Source of the DNA: Aureimonas altamirensis
GTDB taxonomy: Bacteria > Pseudomonadota > Alphaproteobacteria > Rhizobiales > Rhizobiaceae
DNA: 64,000 bases
Assembly: GCF_001463885.1 (NCBI RefSeq)
Contig: NZ_BBWQ01000008.1
Span: forward strand, 1-64,000
Direction of reading: 5' to 3'
The notes under the pieces are model-generated. The model saw nothing but the letters and a program-made list of their open reading frames with translations, was not told where the DNA came from and did not search any database. Of the stretch, positions 25,047-33,246 are shown one piece after another; position 1 is the first letter of the stretch, and every line of letters starts with the position of its first letter. Position numbers and translations under genes: made by a program.

Positions 25047-25681
25047 TCCAGATCGTGAAGAAAAGTTTCCGGCATCGGAACCCAGTTGCCGCCGTCGTTA
25101 CGGAACTGGGGTATATGCGCTAGGCTGTGGATCAGCCCTGCATCATCCCCCAGGGTCTCGAGCCAGTCGCGCGCTTCGGTCAGGATGACGCCAAGGCCGA
25201 CGACGTCGCCGCCGGCCCGCCTGACGAGGTCGGCCGCACCCTTCAGGCTGGAGCCTGACGCCACGACATCGTCCACCACGACCACGCGCTTGCCGGCGAT
25301 CAGCGGCACGGCCTGGCGGTCCAGCAGCAATTGCTGCTCGCGGGTCGAGGTGATGGAGGAAATCGTCTGCACCAGCGCATCGCCGAGATGGATCTTGGGA
25401 GATTTCTGCAGCACGACATACCGGTCGAGGTTCAGTGCCCGCGTCGTCTCGATGGCTACAGGAATGCCGAGTGTGGCCGGCCCGACGATGATGTCCGGGC
25501 GCAGCGGCGCCAGTTTGTGCGCAAGCGCCGCGCCCGCATGGGCGCCGAACCGGACGCCGAGATCGATGACCATCATCAGCGAGATGGCGAAGTCCGGTTT
25601 GATGGCGACGATCGGAAGTTCGATGGCAAGGCCGGCGACATCGACCGTCCAGTGCTGGCCGGTCATGGGGGACTGCGTCAT
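25043..25681 (-). CDS. Type I phosphoribosyltransferase (nucleobase salvage type)
   Basis: 212-aa PRTase with the PRPP-binding loop VVVVDDVVASGSS and an apt-like core. It would attach PRPP to a purine or pyrimidine base taken up from outside. Its ATG overlaps the EcfT stop, so it is translationally coupled to an ECF transporter and is best read as the enzyme that traps the imported compound. Adenine PRTase is the closest pattern, but the base is not certain. Confidence 0.85.
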   Translation of the reverse strand: MTQSPMTGQHWTVDVAGLAIELPIVAIKPDFAISLMMVIDLGVRFGAHAGAALAHKLAPLRPDIIVGPATLGIPVAIETTRALNLDRYVVLQKSPKIHLGDALVQTISSITSTREQQLLLDRQAVPLIAGKRVVVVDDVVASGSSLKGAADLVRRAGGDVVGLGVILTEARDWLETLGDDAGLIHSLAHIPQFRNDGGNWVPMPETFLHDLD

Positions 25682-26352
25682 ACGGTGCCGCTCCTTGGGG
25701 GCAAGGTGGGCTCTACCAGCAGGCCGACATGACGCCAGGTGGTGCGCTTGCGACGCATGTCGAAGCCGTTGATGGCGAGTGACAGGGAAATGGCATGCGC
25801 CATGCGCACGGCCTGAACCAGTAGCGGCACGCCGCGTGCAAGCGAGTAGCGCAGCCGCGTATAGAAGGGCACGTCGTCTATCTCCATGCCCCGGGCCCGC
25901 TGCGCATCGGCAATGCGCTGGAAATCCTCGCGCAGCATCGGAATGATGCCGAAGGTCAGCGACAGCACCAGCGTTACCACGGGCGGCAGGCGCGCTGCGC
26001 TGCATGCGGCCAGGATGGAACCGGGGGTGGATGTCTCCATGACGAAATAGAAGGCGGCCGTCGTGGTAACGAGCCGCGCCGCCATGCCCGCCGCCACCGG
26101 GATCGCCTCCTGCCACGGCATGCCCTGTATCGCCAGGTTGACGATCCAGCTTGCCATGACCAGCAGAACCAAAAGGCTGGCGCCCTTCAGATAGGCCGAC
26201 AGGCCCGGGACGCCGGCTGCCGCCAGAAACAGGACGGTGAGTGCCGCGATCGGCACGCCCCACCACCAGCCGGGCACCGCCCATGCCACCACCATCAGTG
26301 CGAAGGCGAGCCCCAGCTTGACGAAGAAATTGATGTCGTGGAAGCGCGTCAT
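25678..26352 (-). CDS. ECF transporter T component (EcfT)
   Basis: 224-aa energy-coupling membrane scaffold, about five to six helices, with the cytoplasmic coupling helix motifs RARGMEIDD and INGFDMRRK (the second usually reads ARGF). It links the ATPase to the substrate-binding S component. It overlaps the neighbouring genes by 4 bp on both sides. Confidence 0.9.
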   Translation of the reverse strand: MTRFHDINFFVKLGLAFALMVVAWAVPGWWWGVPIAALTVLFLAAAGVPGLSAYLKGASLLVLLVMASWIVNLAIQGMPWQEAIPVAAGMAARLVTTTAAFYFVMETSTPGSILAACSAARLPPVVTLVLSLTFGIIPMLREDFQRIADAQRARGMEIDDVPFYTRLRYSLARGVPLLVQAVRMAHAISLSLAINGFDMRRKRTTWRHVGLLVEPTLPPRSGTV

Positions 26353-27866
26353 GCCGCTGCCCCGATGGCGGCATGACGGGGCGCGCGCCAGCCGAGGGCG
26401 GCAAAGGCCGGCGCGGACCAGGCCCGCCGCGTTTCGCCGTCGTAGCTTATGGCGCCGCTATCCAGGACAAGAAGCCGTTCGGTCACGTCGTCCACCATAT
26501 CCAGATCGTGAGAGATGATCAGCACCGCGCCGCCGCGCCGCGTCTGCGCCTTAAGGAAGGTGTCCAGCATCTGCCGGCCATGCAGGTCGCGGCCGAAGAG
26601 CGGCTCGTCCAGAATAGCCACGGCGGCCTGCGCGGCGTCGGCGCAGGCAAGGCCAAGCAGCGCCTGCTGGCGGGCGGAGAGGGCGAAGGGATTGGCCTCC
26701 GCAAGGGCGGTGAGCCCATAGGTGGCCAGCGCCGCCGAAGCCCGATTTTGGGCATCGTCGTCGGCCGGCCCGCCGGCCGTTACGGCAAACACCACTTCCT
26801 CCCGCACCGTCATGTTGAACAGGACGCGCCGCATATTCTGCGGCAGATAGGCGAGCGAACGCGCGCGGCGCGCGACAGTCCAGCCCGACGCGTCCGCGCC
26901 GTCGATCACGATGCGGCCGGCGATAACCGGCGCAAGCCCCAGCAACACCTGGAACAGCGTGGTCTTTCCTGCTCCGTTGCGGCCGATCAGCCCCACGACT
27001 TCGCCCGCCCGCAGGCGGAAACCGGCATTGGACAAGACGGGCTGCCCGTCGCACCGCCGCAACCGGGTGCGAACCCCTTCCACGACAAGCCGTTCCGGGC
27101 CTGGTGCCACCGTATCCAGCCGTCCGCGGCGGCTTGCCGGGGCGATGAGCCCGCATGCGGCCCATGCAGCGTCGTCGGAAAGGCATTCGGCGGTCGGCTG
27201 ACGCCCGGTCAGCCGGCCGTTTCGCAGCAGGTGGACGGCGTCGGCCAGTTTCTCGAAGGGAACGGCGTTCTCTTCCGTTATGAGGATACCCATCCTGTCG
27301 GTGGAGGCGCGCTCCAGCAGCGCAACCAGCCGCACTGTGGCGGCAGGGTCGAGCCCGGTCGTTGGCTCGTCCAGCACCAGATAGCGGGGATTGCCCGCCT
27401 GCGCCGCCGCCAGCGCGACCATGCGCCGCTCTCCGCCGGACAGCGTCAGCACCCGCCGCCCACGCAAGGCGTTCAGCCCGAAATCATGGATCAGCGCGTT
27501 GACGCGCTCGCGTATAGCGGGTTTCGCCATCCCGTGGTTTTCCAGCGGGAAGGCGATCAGGTCTTCCACGCCGAGATCCCACAACTGGTCCTCGACGTTC
27601 TGGCCGACAGAGCCGACCGCGCCGAACAGGGAGCCGCGGTCCAGCCGCCCGGCATCTTCCCCGCCGACGCGGTGGATGCCGGAATAGACGGTGGGTGTCA
27701 CCAACCGTGGAACGATCCCTGCGGCGACAGAGGCAAGGGTGGATTTGCCGGCACCGGCGCTGCCGCAGACGAGCAGCCTTTCGCCGGGTTCCAGCGTAAG
27801 GGAGCAACCGTCGAGCACGGGTGCAGCGTCGCCATGCGCGACGACAATGTCTTTGAGTTCGAGCAC
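26349..27866 (-). CDS. ECF transporter ATPase with two fused nucleotide-binding domains
   Basis: 505-aa fusion of EcfA-like domains. NBD1 has Walker A GSAGAGKST, signature LSGGERR and Walker B YLVLDEPTTGL. NBD2 has Walker A GRNGAGKTT, but its signature reads LSARQQA instead of LSGGQ, and Walker B is VAILDEPLFG. Fused NBDs are also seen in YkoD-type dedicated ECF systems. It lies 7 bp after the S-component gene. The odd second signature suggests unequal ATP sites. Confidence 0.92.
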   Translation of the reverse strand: MLELKDIVVAHGDAAPVLDGCSLTLEPGERLLVCGSAGAGKSTLASVAAGIVPRLVTPTVYSGIHRVGGEDAGRLDRGSLFGAVGSVGQNVEDQLWDLGVEDLIAFPLENHGMAKPAIRERVNALIHDFGLNALRGRRVLTLSGGERRMVALAAAQAGNPRYLVLDEPTTGLDPAATVRLVALLERASTDRMGILITEENAVPFEKLADAVHLLRNGRLTGRQPTAECLSDDAAWAACGLIAPASRRGRLDTVAPGPERLVVEGVRTRLRRCDGQPVLSNAGFRLRAGEVVGLIGRNGAGKTTLFQVLLGLAPVIAGRIVIDGADASGWTVARRARSLAYLPQNMRRVLFNMTVREEVVFAVTAGGPADDDAQNRASAALATYGLTALAEANPFALSARQQALLGLACADAAQAAVAILDEPLFGRDLHGRQMLDTFLKAQTRRGGAVLIISHDLDMVDDVTERLLVLDSGAISYDGETRRAWSAPAFAALGWRAPRHAAIGAAA

Positions 27867-27873
27867 GATGGGA

Positions 27874-28443
27874 TCAGAAGCGCGTGAAACCGGTAGGGTG
27901 AGCCGATTTTAGCAGCTTGATCGCCGGTCGCACAAGCAGCGGCGTTCCGATCAGCATGGGCACGATGTCCGAAAGGCCCAGATACATGACCGCCCACCAG
28001 AAGGGGAATATGCCAAGCCAGGCCAGGCTGGCGGATACCGCAACCACCATGACCAGCCCAACGATCAGGCAGGTTGCCGCAAGTTTGACCAGCGCCGGCA
28101 TGTCGAACTTGGTGCGGGCCGGGTCGAACAGCATGCCGGGAACGAGCCCCGTCAGGCCCACCATGACGCCATCGACGATCAGCGAGTGCGCGGGGATGAA
28201 CGTCCCGGCAAGAAGAGACCAGACGATCGTTCCGAGATAGCCGCAGATGAATCCGCTTTTCCAACCCAGCAGAATGCCGACCAGCGGCGGCAGGAAGGCG
28301 AAGATGCGCCACTGGATGACACCCGGCACCAGTTGGATCGGGTTGGCGTAGGCCCAAAGCACGCCCGTTGCGGCGGCCGCCACGATAGAGAGGACCAGGG
28401 GGAAGAGCGTATTGCCCTCGTGGGGCGCGGCGGTGGTGGACAT
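27874..28443 (-). CDS. ECF transporter S component (substrate-binding membrane subunit)
   Basis: 189-aa membrane protein with about six helices, including GILLGWKSGFICGYLG and IVDGVMVGLTGLVPG, the style of ECF S components. It is the only substrate-determining subunit of this dedicated transporter. The downstream phosphoribosyltransferase suggests a nucleobase; YkoE-like hydroxymethylpyrimidine uptake is the main alternative. ATG at 28443 fits the sigma-54 promoter 33 bp upstream; a start at 28485 would overlap it. Confidence 0.82.
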   Translation of the reverse strand: MSTTAAPHEGNTLFPLVLSIVAAAATGVLWAYANPIQLVPGVIQWRIFAFLPPLVGILLGWKSGFICGYLGTIVWSLLAGTFIPAHSLIVDGVMVGLTGLVPGMLFDPARTKFDMPALVKLAATCLIVGLVMVVAVSASLAWLGIFPFWWAVMYLGLSDIVPMLIGTPLLVRPAIKLLKSAHPTGFTRF

Positions 28444-28475
28444 GAAAGAAACCTTTTGTGTTGCCCATTCGAGGA

Positions 28476-28491
28476 TGCAATCCACGTGCCA
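28476..28491 (-). promoter_or_regulatory. Sigma-54 (RpoN) promoter for the ECF transporter operon
   Basis: On the minus strand TGGCACGTGGATTGCA matches the -24/-12 consensus TGGCACG-N4-TTGCW, missing only the weak R position. The predicted transcription start is near 28465, giving a leader of about 22 nt to the S-component ATG. I found no clear NtrC-type enhancer site by eye in the divergent region. Confidence 0.75.
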
Positions 28492-28585
28492 GATTTTTGC
28501 GGCATGGCGGCAACTAACGGTCGTGCTCCCGCGCGAAGCCGTGCCATAGTTGCTCCATACGGTTCATGTGCGAGTGGGGTCAGGC

Positions 28586-30391
28586 ATGGCGGAAGCGGGT
28601 TTGTCGGGGACGGTCGGGCCGGCTGTCGTTCTTCTTGCATCGGCAGTGGTTGCCGTACCGCTGTTTCGGCGTCTGGGGCTGGGCTCGGTGCTCGGTTACT
28701 TTGCCGGTGGCCTGCTGGTGGGGCCTTCGATCCTCGGAATATTCACCGACCCGGCCACGATCCTGCACATCTCCGAACTCGGCGTCGTGATGTTCCTGTT
28801 CCTGATCGGGGTGGAGATGCGGCCGCAGAAGCTGTGGGCCATGCGTACGCAGATCTTCGGGCTGGGGCTCGCGCAGGTCGTCTTGTGTATCGCGCTTCTG
28901 ACGGCGGCCGCGATGATGCTGGGCTTCTCGCTGCCGGTCGCCTTCGTTGCGGGCGCAGGTTTCGTGCTGTCGTCCACGGCCGTCATCATGTCGGTGTTGC
29001 AGGAGCGCGGCGAAATCGCATCGGAAAGCGGTCAGCAGTCCGTTTCCATCCTGTTGCTGGAAGATCTGATGATCGTGCCGCTTCTGGCGGTCGTGGCCTT
29101 TCTCGGCGCAACCGGTGTCGGTGAAGGCGATGGGCTGACGCTCATGTCCTTCGTCGCGCCCGTTGCGGCGGTTGCTTTCGTCGTAGCGGCCGGGCGCTGG
29201 CTGCTGGACCCGTTCTTTGCGCTGCTGGCCCGGTCGCGCACCACCGAAGTCCTCACCGCCGGTGCGCTTCTGGTGGTTCTTGGGTCGGCCCTGCTGATGG
29301 AATTCGTCGGCCTGTCGATGGCGATGGGCGCGTTCCTGGCCGGCGTCATGCTGTCCGGCTCCAGCTACCGCCACCAGATCGAAACCGATGTGGAGCCCTT
29401 CAAGGGCTTGCTGATGGGCCTGTTCTTCCTTGCGGTCGGCATGTCGCTGGACCTGTCGGTCGTGGCCGCCCAATGGCCGATGATCCTGGCCCTTCTGGCG
29501 CTGTTCGTCGTGGTCAAGTCCATCGGCATCTATGCCGTTGCCCGCGCCTTCGGCTCGCCCAACCTGGCAGCCCTGCACCGGGTTTCCATCTTCGCGCAGG
29601 GCGGCGAGTTTGCCTTCGTGCTGTATTCGGCGGCGGTGGGCGGCGGCGTCATCACCGGGCCGGAAAACGCCATCTTCGCAACGGTGATCATCCTGTCGAT
29701 GGCTCTGACACCGCTGATCACCATCTTCGCCGACAGGCTGTTGCAGGACGATCAGGTTTCGCTGGACGGCGTAGAGGAGCCCGACGGCCTCAAGGGACGC
29801 GTTTTGATGATCGGTTTCGGCCGCTTCGGCCAGATCGCATCGCAGCTTCTTCTGGCGCAGGCCGTCGACGTATCGCTGATCGACAACGATCCCGACCGTG
29901 TCCGCGAGGCCGGCAGGTTCGGCTTCAAGGTCTTCTACGGCGACGGAACGCGGCTGGATATCCTGCGCCAGTCGGGCGCGGGGACGGCCGACATCATCAT
30001 GCTGTGCGTGGACAAGCCGGCAGAGGCCGACCGCATGGTCGAACTGATCCGCGAGAATTTTCCCAATGCGCGCATACTGGCGCGCTCCTTCGACCGCGGC
30101 CACTCGATCCGCCTGCGGCAGGCCGGGGTGGACTTCGAGCTGCGCGAAACGCTGGAATCGGCCATCGTCTTCGGTGGCGCGGGCCTGAAGATGCTGGGCA
30201 TGACGAGCATGGACGTCGAGGAAGTGACCGCCGACATACGCCAGCGCGACGAAGACAGGCTGCTGGCGCAGGCCCAGGGCGGCATCATGGTCGGCAACGA
30301 TACGATGCTGGTGGAGCCACGGCCCGAACCTCTGGTCCAGCCGCGCAAGCGCAAGCAGCGGGAGACGGAAAACGAGCCTGCCGCCGCCTGA
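28586..30391 (+). CDS. KefB/KefC-type monovalent cation:proton antiporter
   Basis: 601-aa CPA2 antiporter: about 12 membrane helices (residues 5-385), then a cytoplasmic TrkA-N/RCK domain opening with LMIGFGRFGQIASQLL and an acidic/basic tail. It exchanges K+ (or Na+) for H+ and is gated by nucleotide or glutathione conjugates in studied members. ATG at 28586 is preferred to an upstream in-frame start at 28550. It is divergent from the ECF operon and converges on the UgpC-like gene with a 3-bp gap. Confidence 0.93.
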   Translation: MAEAGLSGTVGPAVVLLASAVVAVPLFRRLGLGSVLGYFAGGLLVGPSILGIFTDPATILHISELGVVMFLFLIGVEMRPQKLWAMRTQIFGLGLAQVVLCIALLTAAAMMLGFSLPVAFVAGAGFVLSSTAVIMSVLQERGEIASESGQQSVSILLLEDLMIVPLLAVVAFLGATGVGEGDGLTLMSFVAPVAAVAFVVAAGRWLLDPFFALLARSRTTEVLTAGALLVVLGSALLMEFVGLSMAMGAFLAGVMLSGSSYRHQIETDVEPFKGLLMGLFFLAVGMSLDLSVVAAQWPMILALLALFVVVKSIGIYAVARAFGSPNLAALHRVSIFAQGGEFAFVLYSAAVGGGVITGPENAIFATVIILSMALTPLITIFADRLLQDDQVSLDGVEEPDGLKGRVLMIGFGRFGQIASQLLLAQAVDVSLIDNDPDRVREAGRFGFKVFYGDGTRLDILRQSGAGTADIIMLCVDKPAEADRMVELIRENFPNARILARSFDRGHSIRLRQAGVDFELRETLESAIVFGGAGLKMLGMTSMDVEEVTADIRQRDEDRLLAQAQGGIMVGNDTMLVEPRPEPLVQPRKRKQRETENEPAAA

Positions 30392-30394
30392 TGC

Positions 30395-31474
30395 TCAGGA
30401 CAGGCGCTGCCCGCTTTGCGGATCGAAAAGATGGACATGCGCAGGATCTCCGGCAACGGATACACGGTCGCCTGTGGCAACGGTGGAGCCGCGCGGAAAC
30501 TGCACGGTGATCATGCCGATTTCGGTATCGAGATAGCCGAATGTCTGGCTGCCCAGCCGTTCGACCATCGAGATTTCTCCGCTGAACCAGCCGGTGGCGT
30601 CAGCGCCATCGACGACAAGCAGATCTTCCGGGCGGATGCCGAAGACGACCTCGCTGCCGGAAAGCCGACGCGACACGGGCAGTGTCAGCGAGGTGCCGGG
30701 AAGGGCGATGCTTATGCCATCGCCGGCGGCGGGCTGGGCCTTGAGTGTCGGCGTATTCATGGTCGGGCTGCCGATGAAGCGTGCGACGAACAGCGTCTCC
30801 GGCCTGAGATACAGGTCCATCGGTGCGCCGACCTGTTCCATATGGCCCTTGTTCATCACCACGATGCGGTCGGCCAACGTCATGGCTTCCACCTGGTCGT
30901 GCGTCACGTAGAGGGTCGTGGCGCGCATCCGGCGGTGCAGACGCGCGATTTCCAGCCGCATTTCCACTCGCAGCGCGGCGTCGAGGTTGGATAGCGGCTC
31001 GTCGAACAGGAACGCGTCCGGATGGCGGACGATGGCGCGGCCCATGGCCACGCGCTGCCGCTGCCCGCCCGAAAGCTGTGCGGGCTTGCGCTCCAGCAGC
31101 TCGTCCAGCTTGAGGATATCGGCTGCCTGGCCGACCTGATTGTCGATCTCGGCCGCGGCGGTGTCCCGCATCTTCAGGCCGAAGCCCATGTTCTCCTTCA
31201 CGCTCATATGCGGGTAGAGCGCATAATCCTGGAACACCATCGCGATGTTGCGCTCGGCCGGTGGCAGATGCCCGACCGGCTTGCCGGCAATGAACAGCTC
31301 CCCGCCGGAGATCTCCTCCAGCCCCGCAACCATGCGAAGGAGGGTGCTTTTCCCGCAGCCCGAAGGGCCGACCAGCACGATGAACTCGCCGCTCTCGATT
31401 TCCAGCGATGCCGAATGGATCACCTCCACCGAGCCGTAGGTCTTACGGATGTTCTGCAGTGCGATGGCGGACAT
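30395..31474 (-). CDS. Carbohydrate ABC transporter ATPase (UgpC/MalK type)
   Basis: 359-aa ATPase of the MalK family: Walker A GPSGCGKST, signature LSGGQRQR, Walker B FLFDEPLSNLD and a C-terminal TOBE regulatory domain (about 250-350). It is divergent from the GntR gene and the rest of the transporter at 33247-36196, and is the only ATPase candidate for it. The 93-bp shared region holds dyad sequences, so both sides are probably co-regulated. Confidence 0.94.
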   Translation of the reverse strand: MSAIALQNIRKTYGSVEVIHSASLEIESGEFIVLVGPSGCGKSTLLRMVAGLEEISGGELFIAGKPVGHLPPAERNIAMVFQDYALYPHMSVKENMGFGLKMRDTAAAEIDNQVGQAADILKLDELLERKPAQLSGGQRQRVAMGRAIVRHPDAFLFDEPLSNLDAALRVEMRLEIARLHRRMRATTLYVTHDQVEAMTLADRIVVMNKGHMEQVGAPMDLYLRPETLFVARFIGSPTMNTPTLKAQPAAGDGISIALPGTSLTLPVSRRLSGSEVVFGIRPEDLLVVDGADATGWFSGEISMVERLGSQTFGYLDTEIGMITVQFPRGSTVATGDRVSVAGDPAHVHLFDPQSGQRLS

Positions 31475-31514
31475 GTTCCGAACCCTCCCGAGATATCGGC
31501 CTTGATCTTGATTA

Positions 31515-31538
31515 TCATTATCGATAACGATATCGATC
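31515..31538. promoter_or_regulatory. ATCGAT-rich operator between divergent transporter genes
   Basis: The segment holds the palindromes TTATCGATAA (31518-31527) and CGATATCG (31528-31535), with TATCGAT repeated at 31519 and 31531, 12 bp apart. It lies between the ATPase gene and the gntR gene. A GntR operator governing both directions is likely, though the protein-site match is inferred only from position. Confidence 0.5.
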
Positions 31539-31567
31539 TACAAGGGCAAGAAAGGCGGTGCGTGGCG

Positions 31568-32251
31568 ATGAACATCGCTCTCGAAACAAGGGCGCGGCGT
31601 GCCACGGCGATGAAGTCCTATGCGGTGCTGAGCGCGCTCAAGCGCGACATCATGCTGGGGGATCTCGGGCCGGGCCAGACGCTGACGGAGCTGGAGCTGG
31701 CGGGGCGGTTCGCCTGTAGCCAGGGCACCATCCGCGAGGCGCTGCTTCAATTGCAGGATGAGGGGCTCGTCGTACGGCAGGGCCATCGCGGCACCGTCGT
31801 CTCTGCCTGCACGGAGGTCGAAGCGGTGGAACTGTTTCGCATTCGCCGGTCCATCGAGGGGCGGGGCATCCGCCGCGCGGTCGCGGGCAGAAGCCGGACG
31901 CTTGTCGCGGACCTGCGCATGCTGGCCGAGGCCATGGAGACGGCGGCTGAAGCCGGCGACGAACTCGAGCTGGCCTCGCTCGACAGGGATTTTCACCGGC
32001 GTCTCTTTGCAGATGCGGAACTGCCGGCGCTGGATACGATCCTGCATCGCTGCCTGGTGCACAATCACCGCTTCAAGATTTCTCGCAGCACCACCGCCGA
32101 GCGCGATCTCAGGCAGACGGCCCGGCGACATGCGCCCATCGTTGCCGCCGTCGAGGCGGGCGACGCAGAGGCGGCGGCGCGCGCGCTGGATCATCACATC
32201 GTCACCATCGTCGATTTCGGCCCGGCCGTCTTCCCGGAGATGGGCGCATGA
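31568..32251 (+). CDS. GntR-family transcriptional regulator (FCD domain)
   Basis: 227-aa regulator: HTH with ELELAGRFACSQGTIREALLQL in the N-terminal 75 residues and an FCD-type helical effector domain after it. ATG at 31568 is the first start after the operator-like sequence. It overlaps the esterase gene by 4 bp and presumably controls the sugar transporter operon. Effector unknown. Confidence 0.88.
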   Translation: MNIALETRARRATAMKSYAVLSALKRDIMLGDLGPGQTLTELELAGRFACSQGTIREALLQLQDEGLVVRQGHRGTVVSACTEVEAVELFRIRRSIEGRGIRRAVAGRSRTLVADLRMLAEAMETAAEAGDELELASLDRDFHRRLFADAELPALDTILHRCLVHNHRFKISRSTTAERDLRQTARRHAPIVAAVEAGDAEAAARALDHHIVTIVDFGPAVFPEMGA

Positions 32252-33204
32252 CGTCCTCGATGGACCGGACGTTGTCTTCCGGCATGGCCAAGGTTTTCGC
32301 TGTACTGGCAGCGGAGGGCCCCGCACCGGACGTCACCCTGATGGAGCCTTCGGCGGGCCGGGCTGAAGCAGAGCGGGCCAATGCGCGCTGGAACGTCGAC
32401 CTGCCGGAGATGGCGGGGGTCTCGGATCTCATCGTTCCATCCGACGGGCCGCTTGGCGCCGTGGACGTGCCGTTGCGGCTGCTGGTGCCGCATGGCGCGC
32501 GACCGGGCCTTGTCCTTTACGTGCACGGCGGTGGCTTCGCGTACTGCAGCCCGGCCACGCACGAGCGGTGCGCGCGCATGCTGGCCGTGGCGTCCGGCAT
32601 GGCGGTCGCCTTGCCGGCGTACCGGCTGGCACCGGAGCATCCGTTTCCGGCCGGGCTGAAAGATGTCGTGTCCTGTATGCGGCGGGGCATGGAGGTCGTG
32701 GCCGGCCATGGCGTCGTGCCGGGGCCGCTCTTCCTGGCCGGTGATTCCGCCGGTGCCAACCTGGCGGTGGCGGCCATGCTGCATGACGGGGCGGACGCAA
32801 TTGCCGGTGCGCTGCTGTTCTACGGCGTCTACGACGCCGATTTCGACAGCGAAAGCTACCGGTTCTTTGCCGAAGGCCCTGGGCTGACGCGCGGCAAGAT
32901 GCAGCGTTACTGGAACTGGTACGTGGCGGACACAGCGTTGCGCGACGACCCTCTGGTCGCCCCGCTCAAGGCCGATGACCGGGCCTTGAAGGCGCTGCCG
33001 CCGCTGCATCTGGTGGCTGCCGGCATCGATCCGCTGCTGTCCGACAGCATCGCCTTTGCAAACCGTCTGGCCGGCCTCGGGCGCGGGGAGCGCCTGCACA
33101 TCGTTCCAGGCGTGGTGCACGGATTTTTGCAGATGTCGCTGCTTTTGCCGGAGGCCCGCGCGGTGCTGGCGGATGCGGGGGCTTTCATACGCGCGCACGC
33201 CTGA
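32248..33204 (+). CDS. Alpha/beta hydrolase (HSL-type esterase)
   Basis: 318-aa hydrolase of the fold-3/hormone-sensitive lipase family. HGGGFAYC forms the oxyanion hole and GDSAGAN carries the nucleophilic Ser; Asp in GIDPLLSD and His in VVHGF complete the triad. No signal peptide, so it is cytoplasmic. As second gene of a carbohydrate uptake operon it may remove an acyl group or open a lactone of the imported sugar. Confidence 0.9.
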   Translation: MTSSMDRTLSSGMAKVFAVLAAEGPAPDVTLMEPSAGRAEAERANARWNVDLPEMAGVSDLIVPSDGPLGAVDVPLRLLVPHGARPGLVLYVHGGGFAYCSPATHERCARMLAVASGMAVALPAYRLAPEHPFPAGLKDVVSCMRRGMEVVAGHGVVPGPLFLAGDSAGANLAVAAMLHDGADAIAGALLFYGVYDADFDSESYRFFAEGPGLTRGKMQRYWNWYVADTALRDDPLVAPLKADDRALKALPPLHLVAAGIDPLLSDSIAFANRLAGLGRGERLHIVPGVVHGFLQMSLLLPEARAVLADAGAFIRAHA

Positions 33205-33246
33205 AGGCGCGCCAAACCTTTGGACTGATCTGGGAGGATACAAGTC

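Noticed and set aside
28444-28585. Purine or thiamine riboswitch before the ECF operon
   Set aside because: No conserved riboswitch core is visible; the sigma-54 start leaves only about 22 nt of leader.
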